From Antitrichia curtipendula (lineage: Eukaryota; Streptophyta; Bryopsida; Hypnales; Leucodontaceae), in contig OX579639.1 of assembly GCA_951230915.1 (NCBI GenBank), positions 16,368,001 to 16,432,000 on the forward strand: a stretch of 64,000 nt of DNA, in the 5' to 3' direction. Of this stretch, positions 1 through 11,659 are shown piece by piece. The position numbers were made by a program, and so were the translations under genes. Under the pieces are notes generated by a model. The model was not told where the DNA came from, ran no database searches, and saw only the letters and a list, made by a program, of their open reading frames with translations. The number at the start of each line of letters is the position of its first letter. The first letter of the stretch is position 1.

Positions 1-470
1 AGCTAAGCTTTAGGATTAGCCTGTAGAATTAGAACTTCTAAGAGAAGTGTCAAAACCCAAAGGATAGTATTAAAGATTCATGGAAGGAACGTGAGGGTTC
101 CCCTTTCACGTAGTTAGGGACGTTAGAAATGACGCCAACTATCCAGTCAATCCTAGACATATGATAGATAGTTAGGGAGTTAGGATTTACCATCATCCCT
201 GGTCATTGCAGTTAGCCTATTAGTTATCCATGCATTTCTAGTTAGGTTCGCTGCTATCCACGACACTCAGGAGACGTTAGCAAAAAAGATCCATTGCTTG
301 GAAGGCACAGTGGGCTGCGCTCACAAACACCCCCATATATTAAAAAGGTGGATAAAGGCATAGAACCTAGTCGGTGTTTGCTTGATTACCAAGGGTGGGT
401 AATCCAGCGCCCACACCGTCCCGAGGAGGGTCCACACGACAAGGAGAATATTAGAAGAGGATGGGAACAC
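1..470. repeat. LTR-like dispersed repeat, copy A (cut by window edge)
   Basis: The core at 291-306 (ATTGCTTGGAAGGC) and the following 150 bases recur, diverged, at about 42,627-42,790. The core also occurs in reverse at 52,807-52,822. Shared features of copies A and B are the core, a degenerate stretch, an AGAACCT word and a TTACCAAGG word about 95-110 bases further on. This looks like part of an old retrotransposon LTR, but no paired LTR, primer-binding site or polypurine tract was found. The apparent reading frame at 294-626 is not supported by any recognisable motif. Confidence 0.45.
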
Positions 471-942
471 GTAAGTAAGGAGAACCAACACGATAGGACG
501 CCTAGAGACACACAACTTCACATACTGAAGGCCACCCAAAGCAGCATCGCCAAGGTACGGTGTGAGGTTGCTCTAGGATTAGTGCAAGACACCAAAAGAC
601 TCTTAACTTCACACGTTAGATCATAGAATGCACAAGGGAGAGAGAGGGCTCCCCACTCACAACAAGGTTTAAAAAAACTACACAAAGGAGTACACAAAGC
701 AAGATAGAAGGACCCCCAAGGACCTTCAAAGCTTGAAAATAAGAAACAATGGAGCCAAAAGTGCTCCAAAAACACTGTAGAGGTTTTTGGCTTCAAACGC
801 CAAAATATCCAAAATAACTTGAACCCACGGATCCAAAACAAGAATTGGAGGTGTTTTAGAGAGAAAAATGGAGACTTTAAATAGGTTTCCAAGGGCCACC
901 CCTCCCTCTAGAGTTCTAAGGTAACCTTATCAACTTGGATTT

Positions 943-980
943 TCATCCTCATCCTCATCCTCATCCTCATCCTCATCCTC
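943..980. repeat. (TCATCC)n microsatellite
   Basis: About six perfect copies of the hexamer TCATCC, followed after a short gap by one further partial copy. Confidence 0.9.
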
Positions 981-1059
981 AAAGATTTTCATCCTAATCC
1001 CTAAAAAACTACTTCTACCATCTACGCTGAACCAATCTCCTAACTTTTGGAGATTAACT

Positions 1060-2100
1060 CCAATCTTCAAACGGATTGCGCTGTTGGCTCCAGATTGCCG
1101 TGTTTAGTCCAAAAACTCTTTACCTCCCATATCGAGGCCAAAAACCCATTGTAGGCTAATTTAGTTTAAAAACCAAATCGTGGTAAAATCCTAGATCTTG
1201 GGGGTCTCCTATTTTGAGAAATGTGACTAGCCTAGGGTCTCTGGTAGGTGCAAGAGAGTCAGAAAGGACTCTTGGTTGACTTTGTTTCGCCATCGTATGG
1301 TCCTAGGATGCCAGTCAACGTGGCGGGGACCCCGCCACGTGGTTAATTACCGAGGAATCTCGCCGGTTTGGGTACTTGCCACTATCGAAATGTCATGAAA
1401 CTTCACGGAGAACATTATTATCATAAAACAAGCTAGTCTAATTTTTAGTGAGATTTTATTGTAACTTGAGTAATTTCCATGAAATTCCCGTTGGAGGTTA
1501 GAAGGGTTGACTACCCGGAAAAGGTTCTTTTGCAAGTCGGAAGATGACGGGAATTTTCACATGACCTCTCAGGGAGTTGCATGAAAGACGTGTAGGTGCG
1601 TTTCCATACCTAGCACGATTGATCAGTGGAGATGAAACTGGCCATCTCCTTGAATTAGCGATGGTGCGGGAATCTTTTGCAGATAGAGGAATCTTGGCGA
1701 ATCGATTTCGTCTTTGGACTCCTGGCATGGAATTTACCTTAGAACACCATCCCTGGGCTGTAGATTCCTCCACGGGCCCGGTCATGCATCAGTGGCTCCT
1801 AGATGCTAACAATCGGGGGTTTGGGAATTCGTCGATCTGATGGGGAATTCTAAACTTAATTCTAGGACTTGACCTAGTGGCCTTACTTTGGATCCCTTGG
1901 ACGGACTTAGCCATGAATTGCCACATTCATGGTGGGATTTAGCCTTTTGGAGCTATGTGACTCAAATCCTCCGAATCTAACCGTTTCGTTATTTCTATCC
2001 TATTTTTGGGCCAGGTTTGGCGGGATTCTAAGTCTAAACACAAATCTAGACCAAATACTATAATGGGTATGACACAACCCTATTTTGGTTCTACACTCTT
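1060..2100. repeat. LTR-retrotransposon-like remnant
   Basis: A block at about 1,437-1,500 (starting TCTAATTTTTAGTGAGATTT) recurs in the same orientation at about 62,237-62,300, with similar flanking layout (a GTTGACT word 25-30 bases after the match). The stretch is richer in GC than its surroundings and carries no frame with a recognisable domain. It is most simply an old retroelement fragment; element type is inferred, not proven. Confidence 0.4.
1318..1340. repeat. Perfect 23-bp inverted repeat
   Basis: Two 11-bp arms (ACGTGGCGGGG and its complement) are separated by one base, inside the LTR-like remnant. It includes a CACGTGG-type word but there is no gene nearby to regulate. Confidence 0.9.
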
Positions 2101-5100
2101 TTTATGGCATTTTGTATACCTTTATCAACTTTAAATTGCAAATTTCCAAAAAAATAATTCTACGAGTCCCAAGTGACAAATTGGGAGCTCACAAGGGCAT
2201 GCCCTAGAGATATTTTTTGTCCTTAGAACGGTGACATGCTTTGATGGTGGACCAATCTACACTTTGGGCCAAGATTAGCTCTACATACACCATTTGACAT
2301 AAGAACAAAGACATTTTGTTCTTGGGCATGCTCCGTATATTGTTCAACACTCAATACACTTTGATCCATCTTTGCACAAAGACGTCATTAGTGCAATAGT
2401 ACAGATTTGTGGGATTCATCTTCAATTTTGTCTTATATTGATGATGTAGAAATAGTTTGTCAATATGTCACCATTCTACAAATAACTTACAAGTTGGCAA
2501 TGACCAATCTCCTTGAAACCTATCCCAACCTCAATGTGCTACAACATTGGGATTCACCAAGGTTTGTCGTTGCCTACATTGGCTTTGTCCTTTCTTCTTT
2601 GTCCTCTTTTTGCTAGGATCCATCAGGTATGGTTTTCACCTTGGGCCAATGAACATCAATCTATTTAAATTCTACAATATGTGCCTAGAGTTTGAACAAG
2701 TGCTCTAACATGACAATTCTAATCAAACATAGTATTGCACTCCACTAGAATATTTACAAATGCATATGCAATGGCATGTACTCCGTGCACAAAATTACAA
2801 TTTTGGTTCCAAAGTTTGTCGAAAAAGAAAAATTTGGTGGCGGTTTAGGGTAAAGTGGGTACAAGACCTGACCTTCCAGATCTCTAAGCAAGTAGTCAAT
2901 CATTAGAAGCAGATGAAAGACAACGTGCGGAGATGGAAGAAATGACGACCACTAATTCTAGAGCCCTCTTGAGTACCCGCAATCTCCTAGTGTGCATACG
3001 TCAAAGGGCGACTGCGCGTAGGCAAGCGACTAGGGGTTTAGGGCAATCTCGGATCGCAAGAGGGACAACGGTGGGTCTAAGAGGAGGCAAATTCAATGTT
3101 TGAAAATCCCACTTTCAAGAACAAGGGCGACCACGGGTCTAGGATGGAGGAAGAATAACCGTTTCAAATCTAGGTAGTGTATTGATGGTGGAATGCATTG
3201 TAGGGATTAGCGTTTAGGTTTTAGGGTTTAAAGTTTAGGATTCAAGCATGAAACCATTAAATACTGAACATGCAAAAATAAGATTAATTTTCACCTTCTC
3301 AAAATCTATTTAAAGTATTTTTTAGATGTATTCAAGACTCATATCCAAGACAACTAAATGGTACAAAATCAAGCTTACTAGTGCATTTTCTTCTACAAAA
3401 TCCTCTAAAAGAAAAACTATAATCAATCATTTTTTGAATCAAATTATTTTATAATCCTTAAACTATCATTTCTAAAGAATTTAAAAAATATATATACTAC
3501 TAAAAAGAACAACTTGATAAGATTTCATTTAATCGCAAAGTATTGTGGGAACAATTGCTAGGTGCTTTGTGAATTTGAAAGCTAATAGATGGAGGCTTAC
3601 GAAAGCCCTCACTTACCTGATGGATTTTGTTTTGCCTGCACCAATCATCTTAGTCAGAAACCATTATTAAAATATAATTGAATGTGAAAGCTATTGAAAT
3701 GTATAGAATGGAAGTTTCTATGACTTCCAATGGTTTTAAAAGTATCAATATGATGCTTTCTAAATCCCAACTGAAATTGAGAAATGATATATGGTAAAGT
3801 AGATACATACGTAGGTGATAATTAAAAATATTTCACGAGGGATCTATATACTTTGCATCCAAGGTGGGTCAGCTCACTAATCCTGACCCGAAGAAGAGAC
3901 CAACATGTATCGAGAGCACGAGCTTGCTCATGGATAAACCATGGTACATGAAGCCCCTTAAAGTAATTTTCTGTAACTCGGCTCTCTAGTAGGAGTGTAG
4001 GATTTGATGCTATAATGGCAATAGTAATGATTTTGTTAGGTTGCATTGAGCGCCTCTTCTTTTGTAATCTTAATATAAATATACATAATTTTTTTGATAT
4101 ACGTGCAACATCTTCAATTGTGCAATGTATTCTATTTGTATGCCACCTACTTCCATATATTGAATCTTGAACTTAAATTCTTCATGAAAGACCGGCCTTT
4201 CTAATTTATTATTGGGCAAAATAACATTCACCCTTAAATATTATAGGAAGGGGATTTTATAACTATTTTGGAGTTTTTTATTTGTGCCTACCAAACAAAA
4301 ACTTAGGCTTATTATTTGTGATGTAACGTAGGAGTAGCCAACAATTGAATTAAAAAATTTCATCCCTACAAGGCAATGTGTTTCATAATCTTCAAGAGAA
4401 GTTGTAGGAAATCACACCACATATTTTGAGCAGATGTGCCGATTCCATTATCCTTCTAGAAGAGAACAATGTTTATTTACGTTTAAATTTTTTAGTAGAG
4501 AATTAAAAAGTCCTCTACTAACCTCTAAAGTTCCATTGTCCCTGAAGGGAATGAAATGGATATCAGGCAGGTTCTTATAACCTCAAACTTAGGGAGATTG
4601 GATAACCAAAATCATTTACAAGAAAATGAAATAAACAATTTAATAATTTTTTTCTCATAAATTATATTTTTGTCTAAATGGGAAGCTTCAATTTGAATTA
4701 GTGATGTGAAAGTTATGGAGATTCTTTTTTTGCGAGCAACGTTTGCAAAATTGCAACTTCTTGAAAAAAACTTTTTCTTTCACTTTTAGTGCTAATACCT
4801 TTCAATCTCTATGGTCAAACATCACAAATTTTTTACAACATGATATGAAACAAGTGTAGTATAACATCCTACGGTCAAATTATAAAAATATCAATTATTT
4901 TGATTTCTAGGATGAGCACAGGTTATGCAATAGAAGTGGCAATTGATTGATTTTTGATAGAACAATGGCCTTGGAACTTTAGGGATTAACTCGTGAAGTC
5001 TGGATGTCTAAAGAGGGGACTCCTAGAATTTGTGGTAGGGTACTATAACAAGAATTTTGGAGACTGAAAAAAGATCTTCTTTGTTGTTATAGCACCCCAC

Positions 5101-5961
5101 TGCAAATTCTTCTTGATTAGTTATACGGTCATATAATTTTTATTTCAACTTTTTTCCCATGGCCAAAAATATGCCATCCTTGATTTCAAATTTTGTTTAT
5201 GGTCTATCTTACAAGAAATCAAATTAAACTAGTAGTTTTGAATTATATTTTTTTTCTCAAAGGCTTTTTTTGGGCCAATATTTGAACCTCGATTCATTAA
5301 TTGTGGACTAGTTATGGACAATTTAAATTTGTGGGAAGACAATGTAAGCAAGGTCATTATTGGTGTTATTGTGTTTTCATTTTGTAGTACATCTATCAAG
5401 CTCCCAAGTGCAAAGGCCTTCTTTCCATTTAAATCGACTCAGAAGTGCCAATTCTATTGCAAAGAATAGCAGAATTATTAAATTGATTTTTCTCCATATC
5501 AAAGCCTAGGATCTTGTACCTGAGTAGTGTAAGTGGATGAGGCATGGTTCAAAATCCTTTTCAGTGTACACTGCAAGATATTCAAATGTAAAGTGTAGAA
5601 TACATTTTTTTTCTATCTTTTTTGACTAAGTTTTGTGGCTTTGAATCTGCTTAACCGTTAAACGCTATGGGTGGCTTGTTGGAGACTGCGGAAATCATTA
5701 GTTTTACTACCTTGTGACCTTATTTACTCTAAACTAATTAGTAGTACTCATTGAAGGTCAAACCATTGTGCAAGATTTCTCCGTTCTGCACCAAGTTCTA
5801 TTAATGAACATTTGCACTTCTGTCCTACACGTAACGATTCTTTCTCATTCTTTGTCACGCATTCAATTCTCTAAATTGAATGCGACATCCTTGCTGGATT
5901 ACTTAAAATTTTGGCGTTATTGATTTTAATTTTGATTTGTGCCCAATTGACAAAGGACTTG
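2100..5961. other. No gene seen
   Basis: AT-rich sequence without a coding frame I can support, without a terminal repeat pair and without strong tandem repeats. Short open frames at 2,407-2,616 (+) and 3,822-4,046 (-) have no recognisable motif and look like chance. Confidence 0.6.
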
Positions 5962-6030
5962 CGGTCGCCTGGTACTTGTGGTCACTTGGTACCTACAGTC
6001 GCTTGGTAGTTGCCATCACCTGGGACCCGC
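5962..6030. repeat. Degenerate 17-bp tandem repeat, about 4 units
   Basis: Successive units of the form GGTCGCCTGGTACTTGT repeat every 17 bases with substitutions. Similar short GC-richer arrays recur at 58.6 kb and 60.2 kb. Confidence 0.6.
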
Positions 6031-6428
6031 GGTCTACTATAACACTTGGTCACTTTAGACCCGCATGTGCCCCTTTGAGCTTATAAGCAATCGTTGTATT
6101 TGTGGTCTTCATCATCTGTTGTGCGCATTGCCTTTCATCCACATTTCAGTGATTGACTACTTAGTCATGAGTTGGGGGGTGGGTCGTGAGGGGATATTTT
6201 CATCTCATGTTCATGCTTCTTGTGTTGCCTCCACCTTAAAATAGGCCAAGCATTTGGAATGTGAAGTACAAATTGTTTATAAGATCACACTAATATACTA
6301 CAGGTTTAGGCTTACCACATCTGACCGAGAACCTAGACTAGGAAGCAATATTCCTTGATAATCGCTATGAAGGACAAGGTCAAACCATTATCGCCTACTG
6401 AATCTAGCATAGGACAAATAAGGAGCTT

Positions 6429-7007
6429 ATGATGGATGAAATATACAGAGCCCTAGGATTGAGAGATGAGATGAAGGGAAAAAAAATAGTGAAAGAATCC
6501 TTGATACTGTCAGATAGCTACAAATAAAGTATGGAAGATGTAGTGCCTATGGAAGTAGACCACAGTGTGCAAGAGGCCAATCTCAATGTTAGCGGCAGTG
6601 ATTTGGAAGATTAAAACTTCGTTGCTGCTGTATAACACGCCTCTGTGTTGGACATTTTGGCTCTGACTCCCGAATATGGTAGTACTTTTGAAGAACTAAG
6701 AACACTTCAGATGTTGGTGGATTTATACGATAAGAAAGTCCACGTGGCACAAGACGAGCTGCATCATTTGCAATGTATATATTGTTATTTTAAAGAATGG
6801 CGAAAATGGTGTATCAACACCAAATAAAAATCTGAAGCTAAGAAAAAAAGAATGGTACTAGAGCCCAATGAATCTAGCTTTGTTTGCACTTTCAACAATA
6901 CGTACATGGTTGACGAATTTGAACATCCGGAGGCAAATCACGTCCCAAAACTGGACGTCTGGACGTTCGGATGCAGTGGTCACTGTTTGTCGAACGGCAA
7001 CCGTTGA
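6429..7007 (+). pseudogene. Relic ORF of unknown family, four in-frame TAA
   Basis: One frame reads as coherent protein from an ATG pair at 6,429/6,432 to a TGA at 7,005, about 192 codons, interrupted only by TAA at 6,525, 6,612, 6,633 and 6,825. Each TAA lies where a Gln codon (CAA) would read well, for example LED-stop-NFV and INTK-stop-KSEAK. The translated segments are acidic to mixed, with an alpha-helical look in the middle (TFEELRTLQMLVDLYDKK). No domain is recognised. The 3' end runs directly into a GC-rich degenerate repeat at 7,009-7,140, so it may be a coding tail of a transposon. The true start and any introns are unknown, and a chance open frame is the main alternative. Confidence 0.4.
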
Positions 7008-7008
7008 G

Positions 7009-7140
7009 CGGGTGGCCAGGCCAACGGGGGCGACTAGGCAACTAGATAGACAAGCAAACGGCGCAACAGGGTGGCCGGGCCAACAGGGCAACGGGATGGA
7101 CGGGTTGACAGGGCAATAAGGTGGACGGGCGGACAAGCGG
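7009..7140. repeat. GC-rich degenerate tandem repeat (GGACGGGC-type)
   Basis: Loosely repeated words such as GTGGCCGGGCCAACAGGG and GGTGGACGGGCGGACAAGCGG-like segments form a GC-rich island in AT-rich DNA. It lies between the relic ORF (6.4-7.0 kb) and the hAT relic (7.5-10.8 kb). A similar island sits on the other side of the hAT relic at 11,125-11,260, so it may be a subterminal region of a transposon. Confidence 0.55.
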
Positions 7141-7249
7141 TTTAGATTAGATAGGGTTTTAGGGAAGGCCTTCTATTTCATTTTTTAAGTAATGTCAAAG
7201 TTGTCATAAAATATTACATTGGATTGTTGGAGTTTCAAATTTCAACATT

Positions 7250-7335
7250 CCTTAACATATTGGATAGAAATATCATATTAGCACATATCACATGTCTACA
7301 ATTTGATTTTCATTCACAATTTCATTCAATTACTT
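7250..7335. repeat. Dispersed repeat, copy 1 (pair at 30.44 kb)
   Basis: The segment containing ATATTGGATAGAAATATCAT and TTAGCACATATCACAT recurs in the same orientation at 30,441-30,512. It lies just beyond the 3' end of the hAT relic, so the 30.4-kb copy may mark a lost element of the same kind. Confidence 0.6.
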
Positions 7336-7499
7336 TTGAGATAATAGGTGATTGAAAAAACAAAATCTTGATGGTGTGCCCAACATTAAGGAGCAAATTT
7401 GTATTACAATGAAAAGTTCAAACAATCAATTGCCATAACATAATATGTTTATCACAAGCAACTAAACACCCAAGTCTACATCTTTTCAATCTTTATGGA

Positions 7500-10400
7500 C
7501 TAAGGTTGGTAATCACTATCTTCTTTCACTTCAGTCCCACTACTATGACTTGTTGTATCCCATGCAAAATCATCATTGCATGATGAATTTTGCATACTGT
7601 CTAATGAAGATTGTACAATCTTCCCTCCTTCTTGTACTTGTTTCGATGCGCCTAATTTCATTGGTCTACCTAACTTATGGTCCCATTTGGGTTTTGGTAT
7701 AGACTTTCCAATACCTCTCTTGAGGTCGTGGATTGGTTTCACCTTCCGCTTGGTTAGAGGCAGACATGCATCAAAGGGGATTTTACTTACATTCTGTTTT
7801 TTCGATGGAGAGATTGCAAAAGGTTCCATTACTCTTTTCCTCTTACCTTTTTTGCACTCCTTCACCGTGGACGGTCTTCTTTTTGAACCTCCTGGAATGT
7901 TTGTCTTCTCTGCGGGTAAAGCTTTCGATGTAGGATTTAATGATTTGAGTGGAGAGCGCATTGGATGGCCAGAAAATCGACGAAACAAAGACTCCAATGT
8001 TTTCACATCATCGTTGCCTAATAAAACAGATGGATTTGGATTGGCACCAATGTGCAATTCTTTCAAACTTCTCAAATGTTGTTCTTTGAACCGTAAGTCT
8101 TCAGGACCATTCAAACTTGTGCTACCGCTTGTATATAGTACATGTCGAGGACCGCTACATGGTGGTAATTGAGGATCTCGCACAAGCTGCTTCATGCCTT
8201 TGGTGTTGCGATTTGGCATTGGGCACATGGACTCCAATACACGTGGATCTTGGCTTCTTTCTATTCAAGGTGCTTGGACATTTTGAATGCCTAAAAGCCC
8301 AATATTTTCACTTGCCAATGTCATTGTTAATTCAACATTTTGGTTGCCCACATTTGTGTGGAACTTCACCCCAGTCACACTCTCTCATGTTGTTGTGTTG
8401 ATCATTTTCTTCCGCTCCTACCATTGTCATGGATGGACATTTAGAAATTGGAATAACTTCATCCGTTTGGGGATTTTCATCATCTATAAAAATTGCCTCA
8501 TTTTCCTCCACTACCTCAGCATGAGTATTTTCTCTATCTGCTACAATGTTTTCACTACGCAACAATCCGGTTCCATCTAACTATTTAGCTACCAAAGGTC
8601 CATCTTCATCATACTCACAGTCGTCTTCATCCAATAGAAAGTTGTAAAGGTCTTAACGATCGTCTCTAATGTCTTCATCGTAACAAGATGGACTTCAAAG
8701 CGGTACATCATCAAAATTGTGTATGTCGTGGTCATCTTAGTTGTCCATGAGAGGATCAACTTCTTCACCATCTTTGCCACCCTCATCTTCTGATGAAGAC
8801 AAGGCTGAATCCTCCAACTTGAGGTTCTCATCGTACCACTTCTTCTTGTCGTTTTGTTTTGATCCAACAAGGACTTTGGAATTGGTGTACACATATACCA
8901 AATTATGTGTTCTTTGTGGCTTCAACTTGTTCCGATATTTGTTGTGAGCAAAAGAGTAGCTACTCCAATTTCATTCATATGAAGACGATGATACCAATTG
9001 GACCAAAATCTTCTTGGCAATTGGAGCAATGAGCTTCTCGCACGCGCCTTCAAAATCCAACCAAGCATGCACCGACAATTGTTGTTCACCTGGATCCAAC
9101 ATGTTGTGGAACAGAGGTTCCCTATGGTGGAAGGCTACAAATTTCTTCACAACCTTTGCATACTTTCTTGATGTACATATTTGCATTAGAACTTGCTTGC
9201 ATGCGGCCATGATATCGGTGTTGTTGGCTAGTTCTTTGTCTTCAAGAAAGTAGGGATTCAAAAGTGCTCATGTATAATGTAAATCTGTCTTCACCATATT
9301 ACGTCGTTCATAGAACAACTTCACCAATGGGATGGCTTTGTTCAAAGCCATTTAAAAAGGCTCTTTGTCTAAAGCGAGGACATGCTTCTCTAATTTCTTT
9401 ATAATATGTAACATCTTGCCCATGCATGGTGTCTTCGCATCCAAATCACAAAGAGCATTGACAATTGGAGTTGTCACATCTTCAAAATTCTAACAACGAC
9501 GTCAGAAATGCCCACTTAGAATTATCTTCTTCACCCATTTGGAGTCTAAACGAGTTTTTGATTTTCTCAAGTGCTTCCTTGCGTATTCCTACCATTGCAG
9601 GTTCGTTACAGTTTGCTGCAATTGTGCTTTTACCTTGAGCATACGTGTAACCATGTTGTAATTAAAGGCAAATCTTGTTTCTACCGCTAACAACAAGTTG
9701 TATTGTGTTGAATATTTTCGAAGTATCGCAAACGGCATGTGCCTTTTCTTGAAGAATTTGACCGTCTTTCGGGAATCTTTCACAACGTTGTCAATCCATT
9801 ATTTGTTTGCCCAATCTTTTAGTAACAAATTCAAGGCATACACCACGCAACCTTGGAAAAAAATGTGGGGATAGGTAGTAGATACCAAATTCCATGGTGT
9901 TGGATTTACAGCCGCATTATCTGTACTCACTTGCATTACATTTGCAGTGCCCACTTGTTCTATGAAATTCTCTAATTTAGAGGCCAAATACGGAGCATCC
10001 TTAGTTTTCCTAGTTGTATCTACTGATTCTAAGAATTGCTCACCCGCGGATGACACAAGCAATCAAACATGGCATTTATCAATGCCCGATTCAAAACCGA
10101 GGTCCATCCATCAATAGATAATGTAGCTCCAAACTTCCTAATATTAGTTTTTGTCCGCTTACAAAGATTAACCTCTAGGTCTATCTTTGTTTGGTCAAGC
10201 AATTTATAGCGTAGGTGAGTAGGTCATGGTATGATGGTGGGATATAGGGTCGATGAAACTCCACCATTTACTTTATTGCTTCTTTGAATGCTGGATTTTG
10301 AGCTATAGCAAATGGTATTTTTGCCGCATAAAAGAAATTGGCCCAAACTACATTCAAGTTGCATTTATTTGCTTGTTTGAATCCTTCTATTAACCTTCTT

Positions 10401-10834
10401 TGTTTTTGAGGCCTACTATTTGATATCCACTGAGTTCCATGTTCACCTGATGCTTGTGTATTTGGGTTCGTTTGGGAAGAGCCAACAACATATTCCTCTA
10501 GTAATGAGCATGAGTCTTCTTTGGTAGAATACGTAGTGTCTCTTGCATTTGGCATAGTGTAAACAACCATAGCCATAGGTGTATTGTTGCCATCTATATT
10601 GTGTGGAGTACCTCTTTGTAGAAGCACTCCATTACAATGAACAAATAAACCTCAAACTTCAGATGTCATTTGTGAACAAAGGTTGATTCCTTTGTCCCGA
10701 CTATCTAATGTGCCTTCATATCCCAAATGGCTAAACATACGGATCAGTTTCTTGGCAAATACCAAGTTGCAAGTCTTGCATTGTACTTTTCTATTTGAAG
10801 GGGTTCCATACCAACAAGACCAATCCTTGCTCAT
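7500..10834 (-). pseudogene. hAT-family transposase relic with long C-terminal tail
   Basis: Read on the minus strand. A BED-type finger lies at 10,834-10,652 (VQCKTCNLVF with the two Cys, then SHLGYEGT). A linker follows to 10,268. The DUF659 core starts at about 10,200 (SIDGWTSVLNRALINAMF) and continues to 9,799 (FFQGCVVYALNLLLKDW). The hATC dimerisation region is at 8,995-8,880 (NWSSYSFAHNKYRNKLK, then LVYVYTN). These are the usual parts, in order, of a plant hAT transposase. The gene is dead: TGA at 10,652, TAA at 10,268, TAA at 9,799, TGA at 8,971 (breaking the conserved ERNWS), TAA at 8,737 and others, plus at least one frameshift near 8,370. Unusually, coding-like sequence continues about 450 codons past hATC: an acidic stretch, then an unbroken 245-codon Lys/Ser/Pro-rich segment (8,237-7,500) ending in TAG. 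That tail may be a fusion, an extension of this hAT lineage, or a neighbouring ORF. Terminal inverted repeats were not found. Confidence 0.8.
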
Positions 10835-11124
10835 GGTGATTGTTTCAGGCTCTTTATATTGGAATCAAAACACAAATACAATAGTTGGATAAAATCTTTC
10901 GAAAATGAGATATAATGTGTGTGCACAAAGCCTTGAAAAACAAGACTTCCCTATCCATTGAACTATGCATTACCAAACAATGGACACAAAAAAATTGCAA
11001 CTCTTAGCCCTTGGAAATCTTAGCGTTCAGTTTCTTAAGAGTGCTTATAAATGTCAATTTCAAGACTCTTATAGTCTTCATCTATTTGTGAGCGTTGCAT
11101 GTAGAAGGAAAAACACAAATTCCT

Positions 11125-11260
11125 CCTATAACGGTCAAGCAGACGACAGACGTGCAGATGGGCCGATGAAACAACGGACAAGCAGAAGGCGGACAGAAAG
11201 GCAGACAGGTTGTCGGAAAGTCGGATAGACGGATGGATGGACAGATAGGCGGATAATTCA
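11125..11260. repeat. GC-rich degenerate repeat (GGACAGA/CGGATGGA words)
   Basis: Short degenerate repeats of GACAGACG, GGACAAGCAG and GGATGGATGGAC type lie upstream of the hAT relic's start. They match in style, though not exactly, the island at 7,009-7,140, and lie in the same rather than inverted orientation. Confidence 0.5.
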
Positions 11261-11460
11261 ATGGTATATTTTTTTGAGTATGTGAACAAGCGGTGTCCTA
11301 ATGAAAATGCTTCCATTGTGTAGATATACGTGTTTTAGCATGATATGTTTGAATTTCAATAAGCAAAGAGTTGAGGCAAAAGAGGTTGGTTGTAGTAAGA
11401 ACCACGGTTTAAAGACAATGAAGCACCCGTTAATATACGGGTACTGCACCACTTGTCACA

Positions 11461-11620
11461 TGCACAGCTCAAGGGGGTAGGTAGCGGGTTGGCAGTCCAA
11501 TTTTCTACTTCACTAGCGTGCCAAGCCGTGGGCCGCCCAAGCCGCTCAACGAGTCTGATTGGTTTCGAACCCGAAACGGCGGATGACTAAAGACCATCAT
11601 TTTTCCAGCCAACCAAGTTC
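11461..11620 (-). mobile_element. tRNA-derived SINE-like sequence
   Basis: On the minus strand a box-A-like word (TTGGTTGGCTGG, near 11,615-11,604) is followed about 35 bases later by GGTTCGAAACC (11,571-11,561), which fits the RNA polymerase III box B consensus GGTTCRANNCC. A GC-rich body follows. No cloverleaf can be folded convincingly, so it is not a tRNA gene. Flanking direct repeats and a tail were not identified. Confidence 0.4.
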
Positions 11621-11659
11621 ACAATTTGGCGATTGGAGAAGAGTATCCAACTCTTTTAT

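Noticed and set aside
1498..1840. Opposed 87- and 95-codon frames
   Set aside because: Both lie in an LTR-like remnant, overlap each other and show no domain.
3211..3240. Telomere-like TTTAGG/TTTAGGG words
   Set aside because: Only two or three imperfect units; too few for an interstitial telomere array.
7576..8172. Plus-strand 198-codon frame
   Set aside because: Shadow of the 245-codon minus-strand tail of the hAT relic; Phe/Leu-rich composition is the mirror of Lys/Glu-rich coding.
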